DNA from: Streptomyces sp. DT2A-34
GTDB lineage: Bacteria > Actinomycetota > Actinomycetes > Streptomycetales > Streptomycetaceae
DNA: 64,000 nucleotides
NCBI RefSeq assembly: GCF_030499515.1
Contig: NZ_JASTWJ010000001.1
Coordinates: forward strand, 9,900,001 to 9,964,000
Reading direction: 5' to 3'
Shown here: positions 54,535 to 63,303 of the stretch, piece by piece
How positions within the stretch are numbered: position 1 is the stretch's first letter
Layout of the letters: each line of letters opens with the position of its first letter
The notes under the pieces: generated by a model
The model's input: only the letters and a program-made list of their open reading frames with translations
The model's database searches: none
Told to the model about the DNA's origin: nothing
Position numbers and translations under genes: made by a program

Positions 54535-54636
54535 GTGTCACAGCCACCGGAAAGTCACATCCACCGGAATGTCGCGTCCGTCGGCATGTCACACCCACCG
54601 GCATGTCACACCCACCGGCATGTCACATCCGCGCCC
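54535..54636. repeat. Six tandem 17-bp repeats upstream of the SDR gene
   Basis: Copies begin every 17 bases at 54535, 54552, 54569, 54586, 54603 and 54620; the consensus is ATGTCACACCCACCGGC. The fourth and fifth are identical, the outer ones diverge. The array lies directly before the SDR gene and after the GNAT gene, so it covers the promoter or leader. Confidence 0.9.
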
Positions 54637-54656
54637 GTTCGATCCGTCGCAAGGTC

Positions 54657-55598
54657 ATGACGACGAACCAGAGCCACGACAGCCGCCACAGCCGGAGCAT
54701 CCTCCTCGCGGGCGCCGGCGGCGTCCTGGGCAGACACATCACCCGCGCCCTGACACAGGCGGGGCACAAGGTCACCGGCCTCGGCCGTGGCGGACGCAAC
54801 GGCATCCAGGCCGACCTGACGAACCGCGACGCCCTGCTGCGTGCCGTCGACGGCCACCACTTCGACACCGTGATCCACGCCGCGACCGCGCTGCGCGAGC
54901 CGCCCATGCGCCACCGCGACATGCACGCCACCAACGCGCTGCGCACCGACGGAACCGCCCATCTGATCGAGGCCGCGCAGGCCACCGGCGCCCGACGCTT
55001 CGTGGCGGAGTCCATGGTCTTCGGATACGGCTACGGCGACCACGGCGACCGTGTGCTCGTCGAGGACGACCCCTTCGGCCCGCGCGGCCGCTCCCCGGAG
55101 CTGGAACGGCACATCGCGGCGATGCGCATCAAGGAACAACTCGCCTTCGGCACCCCGGGATTGGACGGCATCGCGCTGCGCTTCGGCCTGTTCTACGGCC
55201 CCGGCGGCACCGACGCCCTCCTGCCCATGCTCCGCAAGCGGCAACTTCCCGTCCCCGCCGATCACGGCCGGGTCCTGCCCTGGATCGACCTCACCGACGC
55301 GGCCCGAGCGGTGGCCGCCGCCGTCGAGCGCGGGCGCCCCGGCCAGGCGTACAACATCGCCGACCGCACCCCGATGGGCTTCGGGACCCATGTCCGTTGC
55401 GTGGCCGAGGAGTTCGGGCAGCCGAAACCGCTGACCGTACCGCTGTGGCTGATGAGGCCCATGCCGTACGCGCACACGGTGATGTCGACGACGCTCCGGG
55501 TGTCCACGGCGAAGGCCGAGCGGGAACTCGGCTGGACGCCCGTCCACCCGGGGGTCCGCGACGGCCTCGCCGCGATGCGGGCCGCGGCACTCACGTGA
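54657..55598 (+). CDS. Extended SDR / NAD-dependent epimerase-like protein
   Basis: A 313-residue Rossmann-fold protein with the cofactor motif AGAGGVLGRHI near residue 20, an acidic or basic second-strand end (GLGRGGRN) and the HAATAL motif. The usual Tyr-x-x-x-Lys reads M-R-I-K (AAMRIKEQLAFG), so the catalytic Tyr is absent. It looks like an NADP-binding atypical SDR, perhaps a reductase with altered chemistry or a regulator of NmrA type. The ATG at 54657 has an AAGG close by; an upstream ATG (54603) falls in the tandem repeats and is less likely. Confidence 0.8.
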   Translation: MTTNQSHDSRHSRSILLAGAGGVLGRHITRALTQAGHKVTGLGRGGRNGIQADLTNRDALLRAVDGHHFDTVIHAATALREPPMRHRDMHATNALRTDGTAHLIEAAQATGARRFVAESMVFGYGYGDHGDRVLVEDDPFGPRGRSPELERHIAAMRIKEQLAFGTPGLDGIALRFGLFYGPGGTDALLPMLRKRQLPVPADHGRVLPWIDLTDAARAVAAAVERGRPGQAYNIADRTPMGFGTHVRCVAEEFGQPKPLTVPLWLMRPMPYAHTVMSTTLRVSTAKAERELGWTPVHPGVRDGLAAMRAAALT

Positions 55599-55694
55599 AC
55601 GGCGCGCCGCATGCCGTCGGCGCGCCGTTCCCTCGCGGTTGCGTGTCTTCATGATTCTTTGCGTCTCAACGCGTCCGGCTGTCCGCGTACTGCG

Positions 55695-55958
55695 TCAGCG
55701 GCGCGCCTTCGTCCGGTCCAGTGCGGCGACGCCCAGTGCGGCGAGGCCGATCTGGATGAGCCACTCGACCCAGTCGACGCCGTCGGTGTCGGCCACGTCG
55801 AGGCCGGCCGCGAGCGCGGAGCCGAGCAGCGCGGCCACGATGCCGACGAGGATGGTCCACAGGACCCCGATGCGCTGACGGCCCGGCACCACGAGCCGCC
55901 CCAGCACACCAACGATGATGCCGATCACGATGGCACTGATGATGCCCGAGATCTCCAT
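55695..55958 (-). CDS. GlsB/YeaQ/YmgE-family stress membrane protein
   Basis: An 87-residue protein with two or three hydrophobic helices containing the Gly motifs typical of the transglycosylase-associated family (IIVGVLGRLVVPG, VGIVAALLGSALAAGL). Such proteins respond to envelope or general stress; the biochemical role is unknown. GAGGGG precedes the ATG. It lies between the SDR gene and the P-loop gene. Confidence 0.83.
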   Translation of the reverse strand: MEISGIISAIVIGIIVGVLGRLVVPGRQRIGVLWTILVGIVAALLGSALAAGLDVADTDGVDWVEWLIQIGLAALGVAALDRTKARR

Positions 55959-56029
55959 TTCGCCCCTCTTCCTCCTGTCCCCCGCGGTAAGGCGAGTTCC
56001 CCCTGGAGGGAGGGACAGTCCGTTCCGCT

Positions 56030-56569
56030 TCAACCAGTGGTGCCCCACCCGGTGGCGGCCACCGCCTCCGCGGCGATGTCGATCACCGAACGGCCGTCGG
56101 TCACCACGCGCACCACGTCCGCCGGTGCCCGCTCGTCCAGGAGCCGTGCCTTGCGGGCGCTGCCCCTCACCTCGTGCTCCAGCTCGGAGCCGAGCTCGCG
56201 CCCGGCCAGCCGCTGTTCGGCCGTCTCGTCGGTGGCGGTGAGCAGAACCCGTACGAGCCGTACGCCGTCACCCATGGCCCGGCGGAACATGGGTGCCGCC
56301 TCGTCGAGCACGCTGACGGTGTTCGTGTAGACCAGACGGCGGTGTCCGAGCTCCGCGTAGTTCGCCCACACGGCAGCCAGGTTCCGCTCCGTGATGCCGG
56401 CCCGGCGCGCGTCCCCGGCCGGCGCCGGATGGACGGAGCCCATGAAGTCTCCGTCGATCACGGCATGCGCGACCTGCGCGGCCCGCAGCCGAGCCGAGGC
56501 CTCCCAGCCCACCGTGGTCTTGCCGACCCCGGCCCGCCCTCCGATGAGCAGTACTTCCGCGTGATCCAT
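56030..56569 (-). CDS. P-loop ATPase/kinase-like protein
   Basis: A 179-residue protein. The N-terminus has a Walker A, GGRAGVGKTT, and a following helix. An acidic strand (VIDGDF) and the DETAEQRLAGRELG segment resemble small-molecule kinases. The fold looks like that of adenylate-kinase-type proteins, but no substrate motif is clear. The start at 56569 is preferred to in-frame codons further upstream because the P-loop follows directly. It is divergent from a phosphotransferase gene. Confidence 0.72.
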   Translation of the reverse strand: MDHAEVLLIGGRAGVGKTTVGWEASARLRAAQVAHAVIDGDFMGSVHPAPAGDARRAGITERNLAAVWANYAELGHRRLVYTNTVSVLDEAAPMFRRAMGDGVRLVRVLLTATDETAEQRLAGRELGSELEHEVRGSARKARLLDERAPADVVRVVTDGRSVIDIAAEAVAATGWGTTG

Positions 56570-56652
56570 GCGGGCAGGGTGCCCGGGAGCGGGCACCCTT
56601 CGCGAGTGGTTTTGGCTCGGGCCGGTGCTGACGCTGATGGGTGGAGGCGTGG

Positions 56653-57393
56653 ATGGAGGAGTGGGTGCTCGGTGGCGGGGCCGTCAACGAGGTCGTACGG
56701 GTGGGGGCGACCGTACGACGTACCTCGCACGAACGGTCCGGGTATGTGCGGGAGTTGCTCGCCTTCTTCGAGAGCCATGGCTGGCACGGAGCGCCGCGCC
56801 ACCTCGGGACGGACGGGCGGGGCCGGGAGGTGTTCGGGTATCTCGAGGGCCGGGCGGCCGTCACTTCCCAGGAGCGGGCGGCGGCGTGCACCGACGCGGC
56901 GCTGGTGCGCGTCGCTCAACTCGTCCGTCGCTTCCATGACTTGACGCACGGAACGCCATGGGCGGGCGGGCGGGACGTCGTATGCCACAACGACCTCGCC
57001 CCGAAGAACACGGTGTACGCGGTGGACGGCGCCGAGTGGTGGCCCACCGCCTTCATCGACTGGGACCTCGCCGCGCCCGGCGAGCGCGTTCATGACCTCG
57101 CCCATGTGTGCTGGCAGTACCTGGATCTGGGACCGCGCATCCCCGATGTGTCCGAAGCGGCCCGGCGCATCGCGCTCGTCTGTGACGCGTACGGGCCGGG
57201 TGGCGGCGGTGAGGGCGTCGTCGACGTGATCCTTTGGTGGCAGGACCGCTGCTGGAGGGGCATCGAGGCCGGCGCGGAGCGTGGTGAACCGGCCATGGCG
57301 GCGCTGCGGGAGCGCGGGGCCGTGGACGAGGTGCGGAACGCGTACGCCTGGGTGGCTGGACACCGGCGCGAGCTGGGGGCGTTCCTGTCCTGA
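56653..57393 (+). CDS. Phosphotransferase family protein (APH fold)
   Basis: A 246-residue APH-fold protein, shorter than most. The catalytic loop is VCHNDLAPKN and the metal site is FIDWDLAAPGERVHDL, both canonical apart from Asn for the Gly. The N-lobe is reduced (EWVLGGGAVNEVVRVGATVRR). GGAGG precedes the ATG at 56653; a GTG at 56641 is the alternative. The substrate is unknown. This is the third APH-fold gene in the window. Confidence 0.78.
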   Translation: MEEWVLGGGAVNEVVRVGATVRRTSHERSGYVRELLAFFESHGWHGAPRHLGTDGRGREVFGYLEGRAAVTSQERAAACTDAALVRVAQLVRRFHDLTHGTPWAGGRDVVCHNDLAPKNTVYAVDGAEWWPTAFIDWDLAAPGERVHDLAHVCWQYLDLGPRIPDVSEAARRIALVCDAYGPGGGGEGVVDVILWWQDRCWRGIEAGAERGEPAMAALRERGAVDEVRNAYAWVAGHRRELGAFLS

Positions 57394-57429
57394 TGCTGGT
57401 TGCTCGTGAGCCAGTGGGGGCCCGTCCGA

Positions 57430-57458
57430 TTGACATGCAGGTACTTGCCTGCATAACG
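57430..57458 (+). promoter_or_regulatory. Promoter with embedded ArsR-type operator
   Basis: TTGACA (57430-57435) and ATAACG (57453-57458) form a 17-bp spaced promoter. The spacer and the ends hold the inverted repeat ATGCAGG-N6-CCTGCAT (57435-57454). A repressor bound there would cover the promoter, which is the classical layout for ArsR autoregulation. The gene starts 31 bases downstream of the -10. Confidence 0.75.
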
Positions 57459-57488
57459 TTGAGTGTGCGATCAGAGAGCGACCCCGGG

Positions 57489-58256
57489 ATGGACAAGGTC
57501 TTCAAGGCGCTGGCCGACGACACGCGCAGACGGCTTTTGGACCGGCTGCACGAGGACAACGGGCAGACCTTGGGGGAGCTGTGCGCGCGGATCGACATGA
57601 CGCGCCAGTCGGTGACCCAGCATCTGGCCGTCCTGGAGGCCGCCAACCTGGTCGGTACGGTGCGGCGGGGGCGGGAGAAGCTGCACTACCTCAATCCGGT
57701 CCCGCTCCAGGAGATCCAGGAGCGGTGGATCGACAAGTTCGAGCGCCCACGCCTGCGCGTGCTCGGCGCCGTGAAACGACGAGCCGAGGAAGCCATGACC
57801 GACAAGCCCACCTTCGTGTACGTCACCTACATCGAGAGCACGCCCGAGAAGGTCTGGGACGCGCTCACCGACGCGGACCTGACCGCCGCCTACTGGGGCC
57901 ACAGCAACATCTCGGACTGGCGGCCCGGATCCCGCTGGGAACACGTGCGTACGGACGGCTCCGGCATCGCCGACGTCGTCGGCACCGTCGTGGAGAGCGA
58001 GCGCCCGAGCCGCCTGGTCACCACCTGGGCGGCGCCGGACGAGGAGGGGCAGGAGGACAAGTACTCCCGGGTCACCTTCGACATCCAGCAGCACGCCGAG
58101 ATCGTCCGCCTCACCGTGACCCACGAGGACCTCCCGGACGAGAGCGCGCGCGCCGATGTGTCGTCCGGCTGGCCGGCGGTGCTGTCCAACCTCAAGTCGC
58201 TCCTGGAGACCGGCCATGTGCTGCCGCAGGAGCCGTGGCTGATGCCGGCTCGTTGA
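57489..58256 (+). CDS. ArsR-family HTH fused to an AHSA1/SRPBCC domain
   Basis: A 255-residue fusion. Residues about 1-95 are an ArsR winged helix (FKALADDTRRRLLDRL, MTRQSVTQHLAVLEAANLV, REKLHYLN) without the metal-binding Cys motifs. Residues about 105-245 are an AHSA1/SRPBCC domain (VYVTYIESTPEKVWDALTDADLTAAYWG) that could bind a hydrophobic ligand. The natural reading is a one-component, ligand-responsive repressor. The upstream promoter holds a palindrome, so it is probably self-controlled. It is followed by a hairpin and a convergent gene. Confidence 0.9.
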   Translation: MDKVFKALADDTRRRLLDRLHEDNGQTLGELCARIDMTRQSVTQHLAVLEAANLVGTVRRGREKLHYLNPVPLQEIQERWIDKFERPRLRVLGAVKRRAEEAMTDKPTFVYVTYIESTPEKVWDALTDADLTAAYWGHSNISDWRPGSRWEHVRTDGSGIADVVGTVVESERPSRLVTTWAAPDEEGQEDKYSRVTFDIQQHAEIVRLTVTHEDLPDESARADVSSGWPAVLSNLKSLLETGHVLPQEPWLMPAR

Positions 58257-58291
58257 ACGAGGCTGCTTCGCGGGGGTGGGGGGCGAGAGAA

Positions 58292-58317
58292 GGCCGGTCC
58301 GTGGGTGCGGACCGGCC
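58292..58317. terminator. Hairpin between convergent genes
   Basis: Ten-base perfect arms GGCCGGTCCG and CGGACCGGCC around a six-base loop lie between the ArsR fusion and the SPW-repeat gene, 36 and 27 bases from their stops. It can serve both. Confidence 0.75.
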
Positions 58318-58343
58318 GGCATGGCTTCCTCTCCGGTGAGCCC

Positions 58344-58784
58344 TTACGGCCTGGTGGTGCTCTTGGCCGCCGTACCGGCGCAGATCAGCCCCAGTATCAC
58401 GGCCAGCGCGCCGATGATGATGTTGTTGACGACGACCCCTGCGTCCGGGCTGTCGCCGACGATCCACGGCGCGATGATCATCCAGACGCCCATCGCGCTG
58501 CAGGCCCAGCTGAGGCCGTACATACGCTCCGGGGCCCGGGTGAACCCGAGGGCCAGCAGGCCGATCGCGATGCCCACGATCAGGTTGTGGGCCACGAGCG
58601 GAGGCTGGCTGGTCGTGTAGTGGAGTATCCAGGGGGACACCGCACAGTACAGACCGAGCAGGAACACTGGTCCGTCCACGAGCGCCACGTCACGACCTCC
58701 GAGCACGCGGTCGTAGCGTTCCCGCATTTCGGATGCGTCGGGGTGGGCGGTTATGTCGCCTCTGGTGGGCTGCACGTTGGCCAT
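58344..58784 (-). CDS. SPW-repeat membrane protein
   Basis: A 146-residue protein with four transmembrane helices arranged in two repeats, each with the S/A-P-W-I motif (CAVSPWILHYT and MIIAPWIVGDSP). AAGGAG lies before the ATG. The family is common in actinobacteria and has no known function. Confidence 0.85.
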   Translation of the reverse strand: MANVQPTRGDITAHPDASEMRERYDRVLGGRDVALVDGPVFLLGLYCAVSPWILHYTTSQPPLVAHNLIVGIAIGLLALGFTRAPERMYGLSWACSAMGVWMIIAPWIVGDSPDAGVVVNNIIIGALAVILGLICAGTAAKSTTRP

Positions 58785-59039
58785 GACTCGTCTCCTTTGA
58801 CTTGCAGGCCTGACCGCGTCTGGTGCGGTATGCGGTTAGCGCCGCCTAGTTCATATTCTGCGCTTATTTCTTCTTTATGTGTAGAGCTCGTCGGGTTCAT
58901 GACGATGTGGGCGCGGTCGCCGTCCGTAAAACTCTCCCGTGCCCGTGCCGGCCTGCGGGGTGTCGATCCGAGGGCGGGCCGTTCGTGTAGGAGGTGAGAG
59001 AGCGCCACAGAGGGATGCTCCGAGGTCAAGGAGGCCGCC

Positions 59040-59396
59040 ATGAAGTACTACCTGCTCAGCGTGATGCAGCCCGTGGGTGACGAGCTGCCCCCGCCGGAGG
59101 TGCTCGCCGAGATCGGAAAGGACCTCGATGTCTTCCACCAGGAGCTGAGGCAGGCCGGTGCCTGGGTCTTCGCCGGGGGGCTGCACGGACCGGAGTCGTC
59201 CACCGTGCTGCGGCCCCGGGGCGGCGACGTCCTGATCACCGACGGACCGTACGCCGAGGGCAAGGAGATGCTCGGCGGGATCTGCCTGATCAAGGCGCCC
59301 GACCTGGATGCGGCCCTGGGGTGGGGGCGCAAGGCGGCGCCGGCGACCACGCTGCCCATCGAGGTGCGGCCGTTCATGGGCGAGGCCGAGGACTGA
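59040..59396 (+). CDS. YCII/DGPF-domain protein, partner of an ECF42-type sigma factor
   Basis: A 118-residue protein with the YCII fold; it holds the DGPY-A-E-G-K-E motif (residues about 67-74) that names the DGPF family. Proteins of this group are encoded next to ECF42 sigma factors and are among their targets. GGAGG precedes the ATG. The stop overlaps the sigma start by one base (TGATG), so the two are coupled. Confidence 0.87.
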   Translation: MKYYLLSVMQPVGDELPPPEVLAEIGKDLDVFHQELRQAGAWVFAGGLHGPESSTVLRPRGGDVLITDGPYAEGKEMLGGICLIKAPDLDAALGWGRKAAPATTLPIEVRPFMGEAED

Positions 59397-60772
59397 TGAC
59401 GGCCCCGGACATCGAGGACGTCTTCCGTGCCGAGTACGGCCGGGCGGTCGCCGTCCTCGTCCGCTTCCTCGGCGACATCGACCTCGCCGAGGAAGCGGTC
59501 CAGGACGCCTTCACCACGGCCGTGCGGCGCCGGCCGGAGACCGGTGTGCCGCCGAGCCCGGCCGGGTGGATCATCACGACCGCCCGAAACCGGGCGATCG
59601 ACCGGCTGCGCCGCGAGGCCAAGCGGCACGAACGGCACGCCGAGGCCGCCCTGCTGCACGCCCCCGACGCACCGCCCGAGGAGGGCCCCGTGCGCGACGA
59701 ACGGCTCCGGCTCATCTTCACCTGCTGCCACCCCGCCCTCGCCACCCAGGCCCAGGTCGCCCTCACCCTGCGTCTCCTCGGGGGACTCACCGCCGCCGGC
59801 ATCGCCCGCGCCTTTCTGGTCCCCGAGGCGACCATGGCCGTGGGGGTACCGCCCATGCCCGTTCAGGGCTATGGGGGAGCCTGGTGGGCCAAGGCGAAGA
59901 TCCGCGACGCGCGCATCCCGTATCGCGTGCCCCGTGACGCCGACCTCCCGGACCGGCTGAACGGCGTCCTCGCGGTCGTCTACCTGATCTTCAACGAGGG
60001 GTACGGCGGCTCGCCCGAGCTGTGCGCGGAAGCCGTACGCCTGGGCCGGCTGCTGTCCGAGCTGATGCCGGACGAGCCCGAGGTCACCGGCCTGCTGGCG
60101 CTGATGCTTCTCGTCGGGTCCCGTCGGCCCGCCCGGGAGGACGCCGACGGGGCGCTCGTGCCGCTGCCCGAGCAGCACCGGGAGCGCTGGGACCGCGACC
60201 TCGTCGCGGAGGGACAGGCCCTCGTACGGCGGTGCCTGCGCCGGAACCAGCCGGGGCCGTACCAGATCCAGGCCGCCATCCAGGCCGTGCACAGCGACGC
60301 GCCCACCGTCGAGCCCACGGACTGGGGGCAGGTTCTCCAGCTGTACGACCAGCTGATGGCACTCGCCCCCAGTCCCGTCGTCGCCCTGAACCGGGCGGTG
60401 GCCGTGGCCGAGGTCGAGGGCGCGCGAATGGCCCTCGACCTCGTGGACGTCCTCGACCTGGACGGCTACCACGTCTTCCACGCGGTCCGCGCCGACCTGC
60501 TGCGCCGCCTTCGCCGGGACGCGGAGGCGGTTCGGGCGTACGACGCCGCGCTCGCCCTCACCGGGAGCCGTCCGCGACGCCGCCTCCGCGCGCGACGCGG
60601 CGGCCCGACGCTGCACCGAGCTCGACCGGCTGTCCACGTGCGCGACCACCGCCGTACGCCAACTCGCCCCGCTGCGCGGGGAGTACGACCGCGTGGCCCG
60701 CCTCGCCTCTCTCGCCGCGGGGCGGCAGAGCGTGCCTGGCTCGAACGCCGGTGCCGCGACCTCACACGCTGA
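59396..60772 (+). CDS. ECF42-type RNA polymerase sigma factor with two unusual in-frame insertions
   Basis: A 458-residue protein. Region 2 ([45 protein letters not shown]), the start of region 4 ([26 protein letters not shown]) and the long C-terminal extension ([31 protein letters not shown]) match ECF42. The extension is known to be needed for activity. Two stretches do not fit. Residues 149-164 replace the few residues expected between E-A-T-M-A and A-K-x-K-I-R-D-A, in the recognition helix. Residues 392-443 interrupt the conserved ending ALALTG...[10 protein letters not shown]. Both keep the frame. I suspect the factor is impaired or changed. The gene ends inside urtE on the other strand (11-bp overlap). 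Confidence 0.83.
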   Translation: MTAPDIEDVFRAEYGRAVAVLVRFLGDIDLAEEAVQDAFTTAVRRRPETGVPPSPAGWIITTARNRAIDRLRREAKRHERHAEAALLHAPDAPPEEGPVRDERLRLIFTCCHPALATQAQVALTLRLLGGLTAAGIARAFLVPEATMAVGVPPMPVQGYGGAWWAKAKIRDARIPYRVPRDADLPDRLNGVLAVVYLIFNEGYGGSPELCAEAVRLGRLLSELMPDEPEVTGLLALMLLVGSRRPAREDADGALVPLPEQHRERWDRDLVAEGQALVRRCLRRNQPGPYQIQAAIQAVHSDAPTVEPTDWGQVLQLYDQLMALAPSPVVALNRAVAVAEVEGARMALDLVDVLDLDGYHVFHAVRADLLRRLRRDAEAVRAYDAALALTGSRPRRRLRARRGGPTLHRARPAVHVRDHRRTPTRPAARGVRPRGPPRLSRRGAAERAWLERRCRDLTR

Positions 60773-61454
60773 GCGCCTCCCGCACCGCCACCTCGGCCTC
60801 CGCGCCGCCCTCACCGGAGGACGTGACCCGCCCGGCCTCCAGGACGTAGTACCGCTGCGCCGCCCGCATCGCGAACCCGACGTGCTGCTCGACCAGCAGC
60901 ACGGACAGCCCGCCCCGCGCGGCCAGCGCGAGGATCGTCTCCTCGATCTCGGCGACCACCGACGGCTGGATGCCCTCGGTCGGCTCGTCGAGGAGCAGCA
61001 GCCGAGGCTCCGTCACCAGGGCGCGGGCGATGGCGAGTTGCTGCCGCTGGCCGCCGGAGAGCAGACCCGCGCGGCGGTTGGACAGTGCCCGCAGCGCCGG
61101 GAACAGGTCCAGCGCCTCGGCGACCGCCTCCTTGCCGCGCCTGCGCCCGTCCGCGACGAGCTGAAGGTTCTCGGCGGTGGTCAGGTGCGGGAAGGACTGC
61201 TGGCCCTGCGGGACGTACGCCATCCCACGCGCGACCCGTTCGTGCGGCTTGCGGCGGGTGATGTCCTCGCCGTCCAGACGGATCGTGCCACTGGTCGGCG
61301 TGAGCAGTCCCACGGCCGCCCGCAGCAGCGTGCTCTTGCCCGCGCCGTTGTGCCCCAGCACGGCCGCCACGCCGTCCTTGGGCACCTCGACGGTGACGCC
61401 GTGCAGGACGGAGCTGCGGTGGTAGCCGACGCGTACGTCGTCGATCTGGAGCAT
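60762..61454 (-). CDS. urtE: Urea ABC transporter ATP-binding subunit UrtE
   Basis: A 230-residue LivF-type ATPase: Walker [10 protein letters not shown] near residue 34, Q-loop [12 protein letters not shown], signature LSGGQRQQ, Walker [15 protein letters not shown] and the H-loop EQH. The [10 protein letters not shown] stretch is typical of UrtE. Its ATG overlaps the urtD stop by one base. With UrtD it powers import of urea through UrtBC. It is the last gene of the operon and converges with the sigma gene. Confidence 0.92.
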   Translation of the reverse strand: MLQIDDVRVGYHRSSVLHGVTVEVPKDGVAAVLGHNGAGKSTLLRAAVGLLTPTSGTIRLDGEDITRRKPHERVARGMAYVPQGQQSFPHLTTAENLQLVADGRRRGKEAVAEALDLFPALRALSNRRAGLLSGGQRQQLAIARALVTEPRLLLLDEPTEGIQPSVVAEIEETILALAARGGLSVLLVEQHVGFAMRAAQRYYVLEAGRVTSSGEGGAEAEVAVREALSV

Positions 61455-62218
61455 CACGCCTCCTGTACGGCCACGTCGGCGGTGGCCTCGGCGGCCGCGT
61501 GCCCGAGGTACACCTCCTGCACCTTCGGGTCCGCCTGCACCTCGGCGACGGTGCCCTCGCTGAGCACCTTGCCGGCGTGCAGCACGCTGACGCTGCGGGC
61601 GAAGGACCGCATGAAGTCCATGTCGTGCTCGATGACGACCACGGTCCGCTCCTCGCTGATGCGTTGCAGCAGCTCGCCGGTCGCCTGACGCTCGTCGTGG
61701 CTCATCCCGGCCACCGGCTCGTCGAGCAGCAGCAGCCGCACGTCCTGCACGAGCAGCATGCCGATCTCCAGCCACTGCTTCTGACCGTGCGCGAGCGTCC
61801 CGGCGGGGGAGTCGGCGAGCTCGGTGAGCCCGACCGTCTCCAACGCCCTCGCGACCGGCTCGGGGACGTCCTTGCGTCGCCGCAGCATGGTCCACATGCT
61901 CCGCCCCGCCCCCGCCGCGATGTCCAGGTTCTGAAGGACGGTCAACTCCTCGAAGACAGTGGCGGTCTGGAACGTCCGCCCGATGCCCGACCGAGCGATC
62001 CTGTGCACGCTCCGCCCGAGCAGCTCCTCACCGCCGAACCGCACCGAGCCCTCCGCCCGCACCAGTCCGGTCACGGCGTCGACGAGGGTCGTCTTGCCCG
62101 CGCCGTTGGGGCCGATGAGGAAGCGCAGATCGCCCGGGTGGACATCGAGGTCCACTCCGTCGACCGCGGTGAACCCGTCGAAGGACACGCGCAGTCGGCG
62201 TATCTCCAGCCCGCTCAT
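61454..62218 (-). CDS. urtD: Urea ABC transporter ATP-binding subunit UrtD
   Basis: A 254-residue LivG-type ATPase: Walker A GPNGAGKTT, RTFQTATVFEELTVLQNL, the signature LAHGQKQWLEIGMLL (H-G-Q-K-Q-W is typical of UrtD), Walker B LLLLDEPVAGMSH and HDM. The ATG at 62218 overlaps the urtC stop by four bases. The frame is open much further upstream but that part crosses urtC in a different frame. Confidence 0.92.
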   Translation of the reverse strand: MSGLEIRRLRVSFDGFTAVDGVDLDVHPGDLRFLIGPNGAGKTTLVDAVTGLVRAEGSVRFGGEELLGRSVHRIARSGIGRTFQTATVFEELTVLQNLDIAAGAGRSMWTMLRRRKDVPEPVARALETVGLTELADSPAGTLAHGQKQWLEIGMLLVQDVRLLLLDEPVAGMSHDERQATGELLQRISEERTVVVIEHDMDFMRSFARSVSVLHAGKVLSEGTVAEVQADPKVQEVYLGHAAAEATADVAVQEA

Positions 62219-63303
62219 GCTGCCTCTCCTACGGGGATGACGGCCGCCTTCTTCTCCGCCGCGGCCCTGCGGCGCCGTACGATGCCCGCCAGCGAGGCGA
62301 GACCGCCGGGCAGGAAGGCGAGTGCCACGATGAACAGCAGTCCCTGGAAGTAGGTCCAGGCTCCCGGGAACTCCTCCGACAGCGCGGTCTTCGCCCAGGC
62401 CACCGCGACCGCGCCGAGCACCGCGCCGACCAGGCTGGCCCGGCCGCCCACCGCCGCGCCGATGACGAACTCGATCGACGGCACGATGCCGATCAGCGCC
62501 GGCGAGATGATGCCGACCGCCGGCACGAACAGCGCGCCCGCGAGGCCCGCCATGCCGGCCGCCACCACGTACGCGACGAGCTTGACGTTCGCCGGGTCGT
62601 AGCCGAGGAAACGCACCCGCTCCTCGGAGTCCCGTACGGCGACGAGGAGTTCGCCGTAGCGGCTGTGGATCAGCTGGCGGGCGAGGGCGATGAGCAGCAG
62701 CAGGGCGGCGGCGATGATGAAGTACACCATCCGCTGGTTGACCGGGTCGTCGAGGTCGTAGCCGAAGAAGCCCTGGATGTCGGTGAGCCCGTTGGTGCCG
62801 CCGGTCGTGGCCTGCTGGCCGATCAGCCAGATGGCGAAGGCCGCCGCAAGGGCCTGGCTGAGGATCGCGAAGTACGCGCCCTTGACCCGGCGCCGGAAGA
62901 TGAAGGAGCCGAGCAGCGCGGCCACGGCCATCGGGAGGAGCACGGTCGCCGCGAGGGCGAACAGCGGATTGGCGAACGGCTGCCACCACCAGGGGAGTTC
63001 GGTGGCGGTGCCGTACAGCTGCATGAAGTCGGGCAGGTTGCCGGGCCCCGCGTCGGCGATCTTCAGGTGCATCGCCATGGCGTAGCCGCCGAGCCCGAAG
63101 AACACGCCCTGACCGAGCGTCAGCAGACCGCCGCGGCCCCAGGCCAGACAGACACCGACCGCGACCATCGCGATGCACAGGTACTTGGCGAGCAGCCCGA
63201 GGCGGAAGTCGGACAGCAGCAGCGGGGCGAGGGCGAACAGCAGGACGGCCGACCCGGCGAAACCGGCCGCGGTCCGGGCCGAGGGCCCCTTGAGCAGGTT
63301 CAT
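62215..63303 (-). CDS. urtC: Urea ABC transporter permease UrtC
   Basis: A 362-residue LivM-type permease with about ten hydrophobic segments. Typical UrtC stretches are LAWGRGGLLTLGQGVFFGLGGYAMAMHLK, TGGTNGLTDI, RYGELLVAVRDSEERVRFLGYD and LSEEFPGAWTYFQGLLFI. The ATG overlaps the urtB stop by four bases (ATGA). It forms the membrane channel with UrtB. Confidence 0.92.
   Translation of the reverse strand: MNLLKGPSARTAAGFAGSAVLLFALAPLLLSDFRLGLLAKYLCIAMVAVGVCLAWGRGGLLTLGQGVFFGLGGYAMAMHLKIADAGPGNLPDFMQLYGTATELPWWWQPFANPLFALAATVLLPMAVAALLGSFIFRRRVKGAYFAILSQALAAAFAIWLIGQQATTGGTNGLTDIQGFFGYDLDDPVNQRMVYFIIAAALLLLIALARQLIHSRYGELLVAVRDSEERVRFLGYDPANVKLVAYVVAAGMAGLAGALFVPAVGIISPALIGIVPSIEFVIGAAVGGRASLVGAVLGAVAVAWAKTALSEEFPGAWTYFQGLLFIVALAFLPGGLASLAGIVRRRRAAAEKKAAVIPVGEAA

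Noticed and set aside
54535..54636. CRISPR array or iteron origin
   Set aside because: There are no spacers, and no replication gene lies near; it is a short tandem repeat.
62219..63178. A 320-residue N-terminal extension of UrtD
   Set aside because: It overlaps urtC fully in another frame. UrtC has the membrane pattern, so the extension is a shadow.
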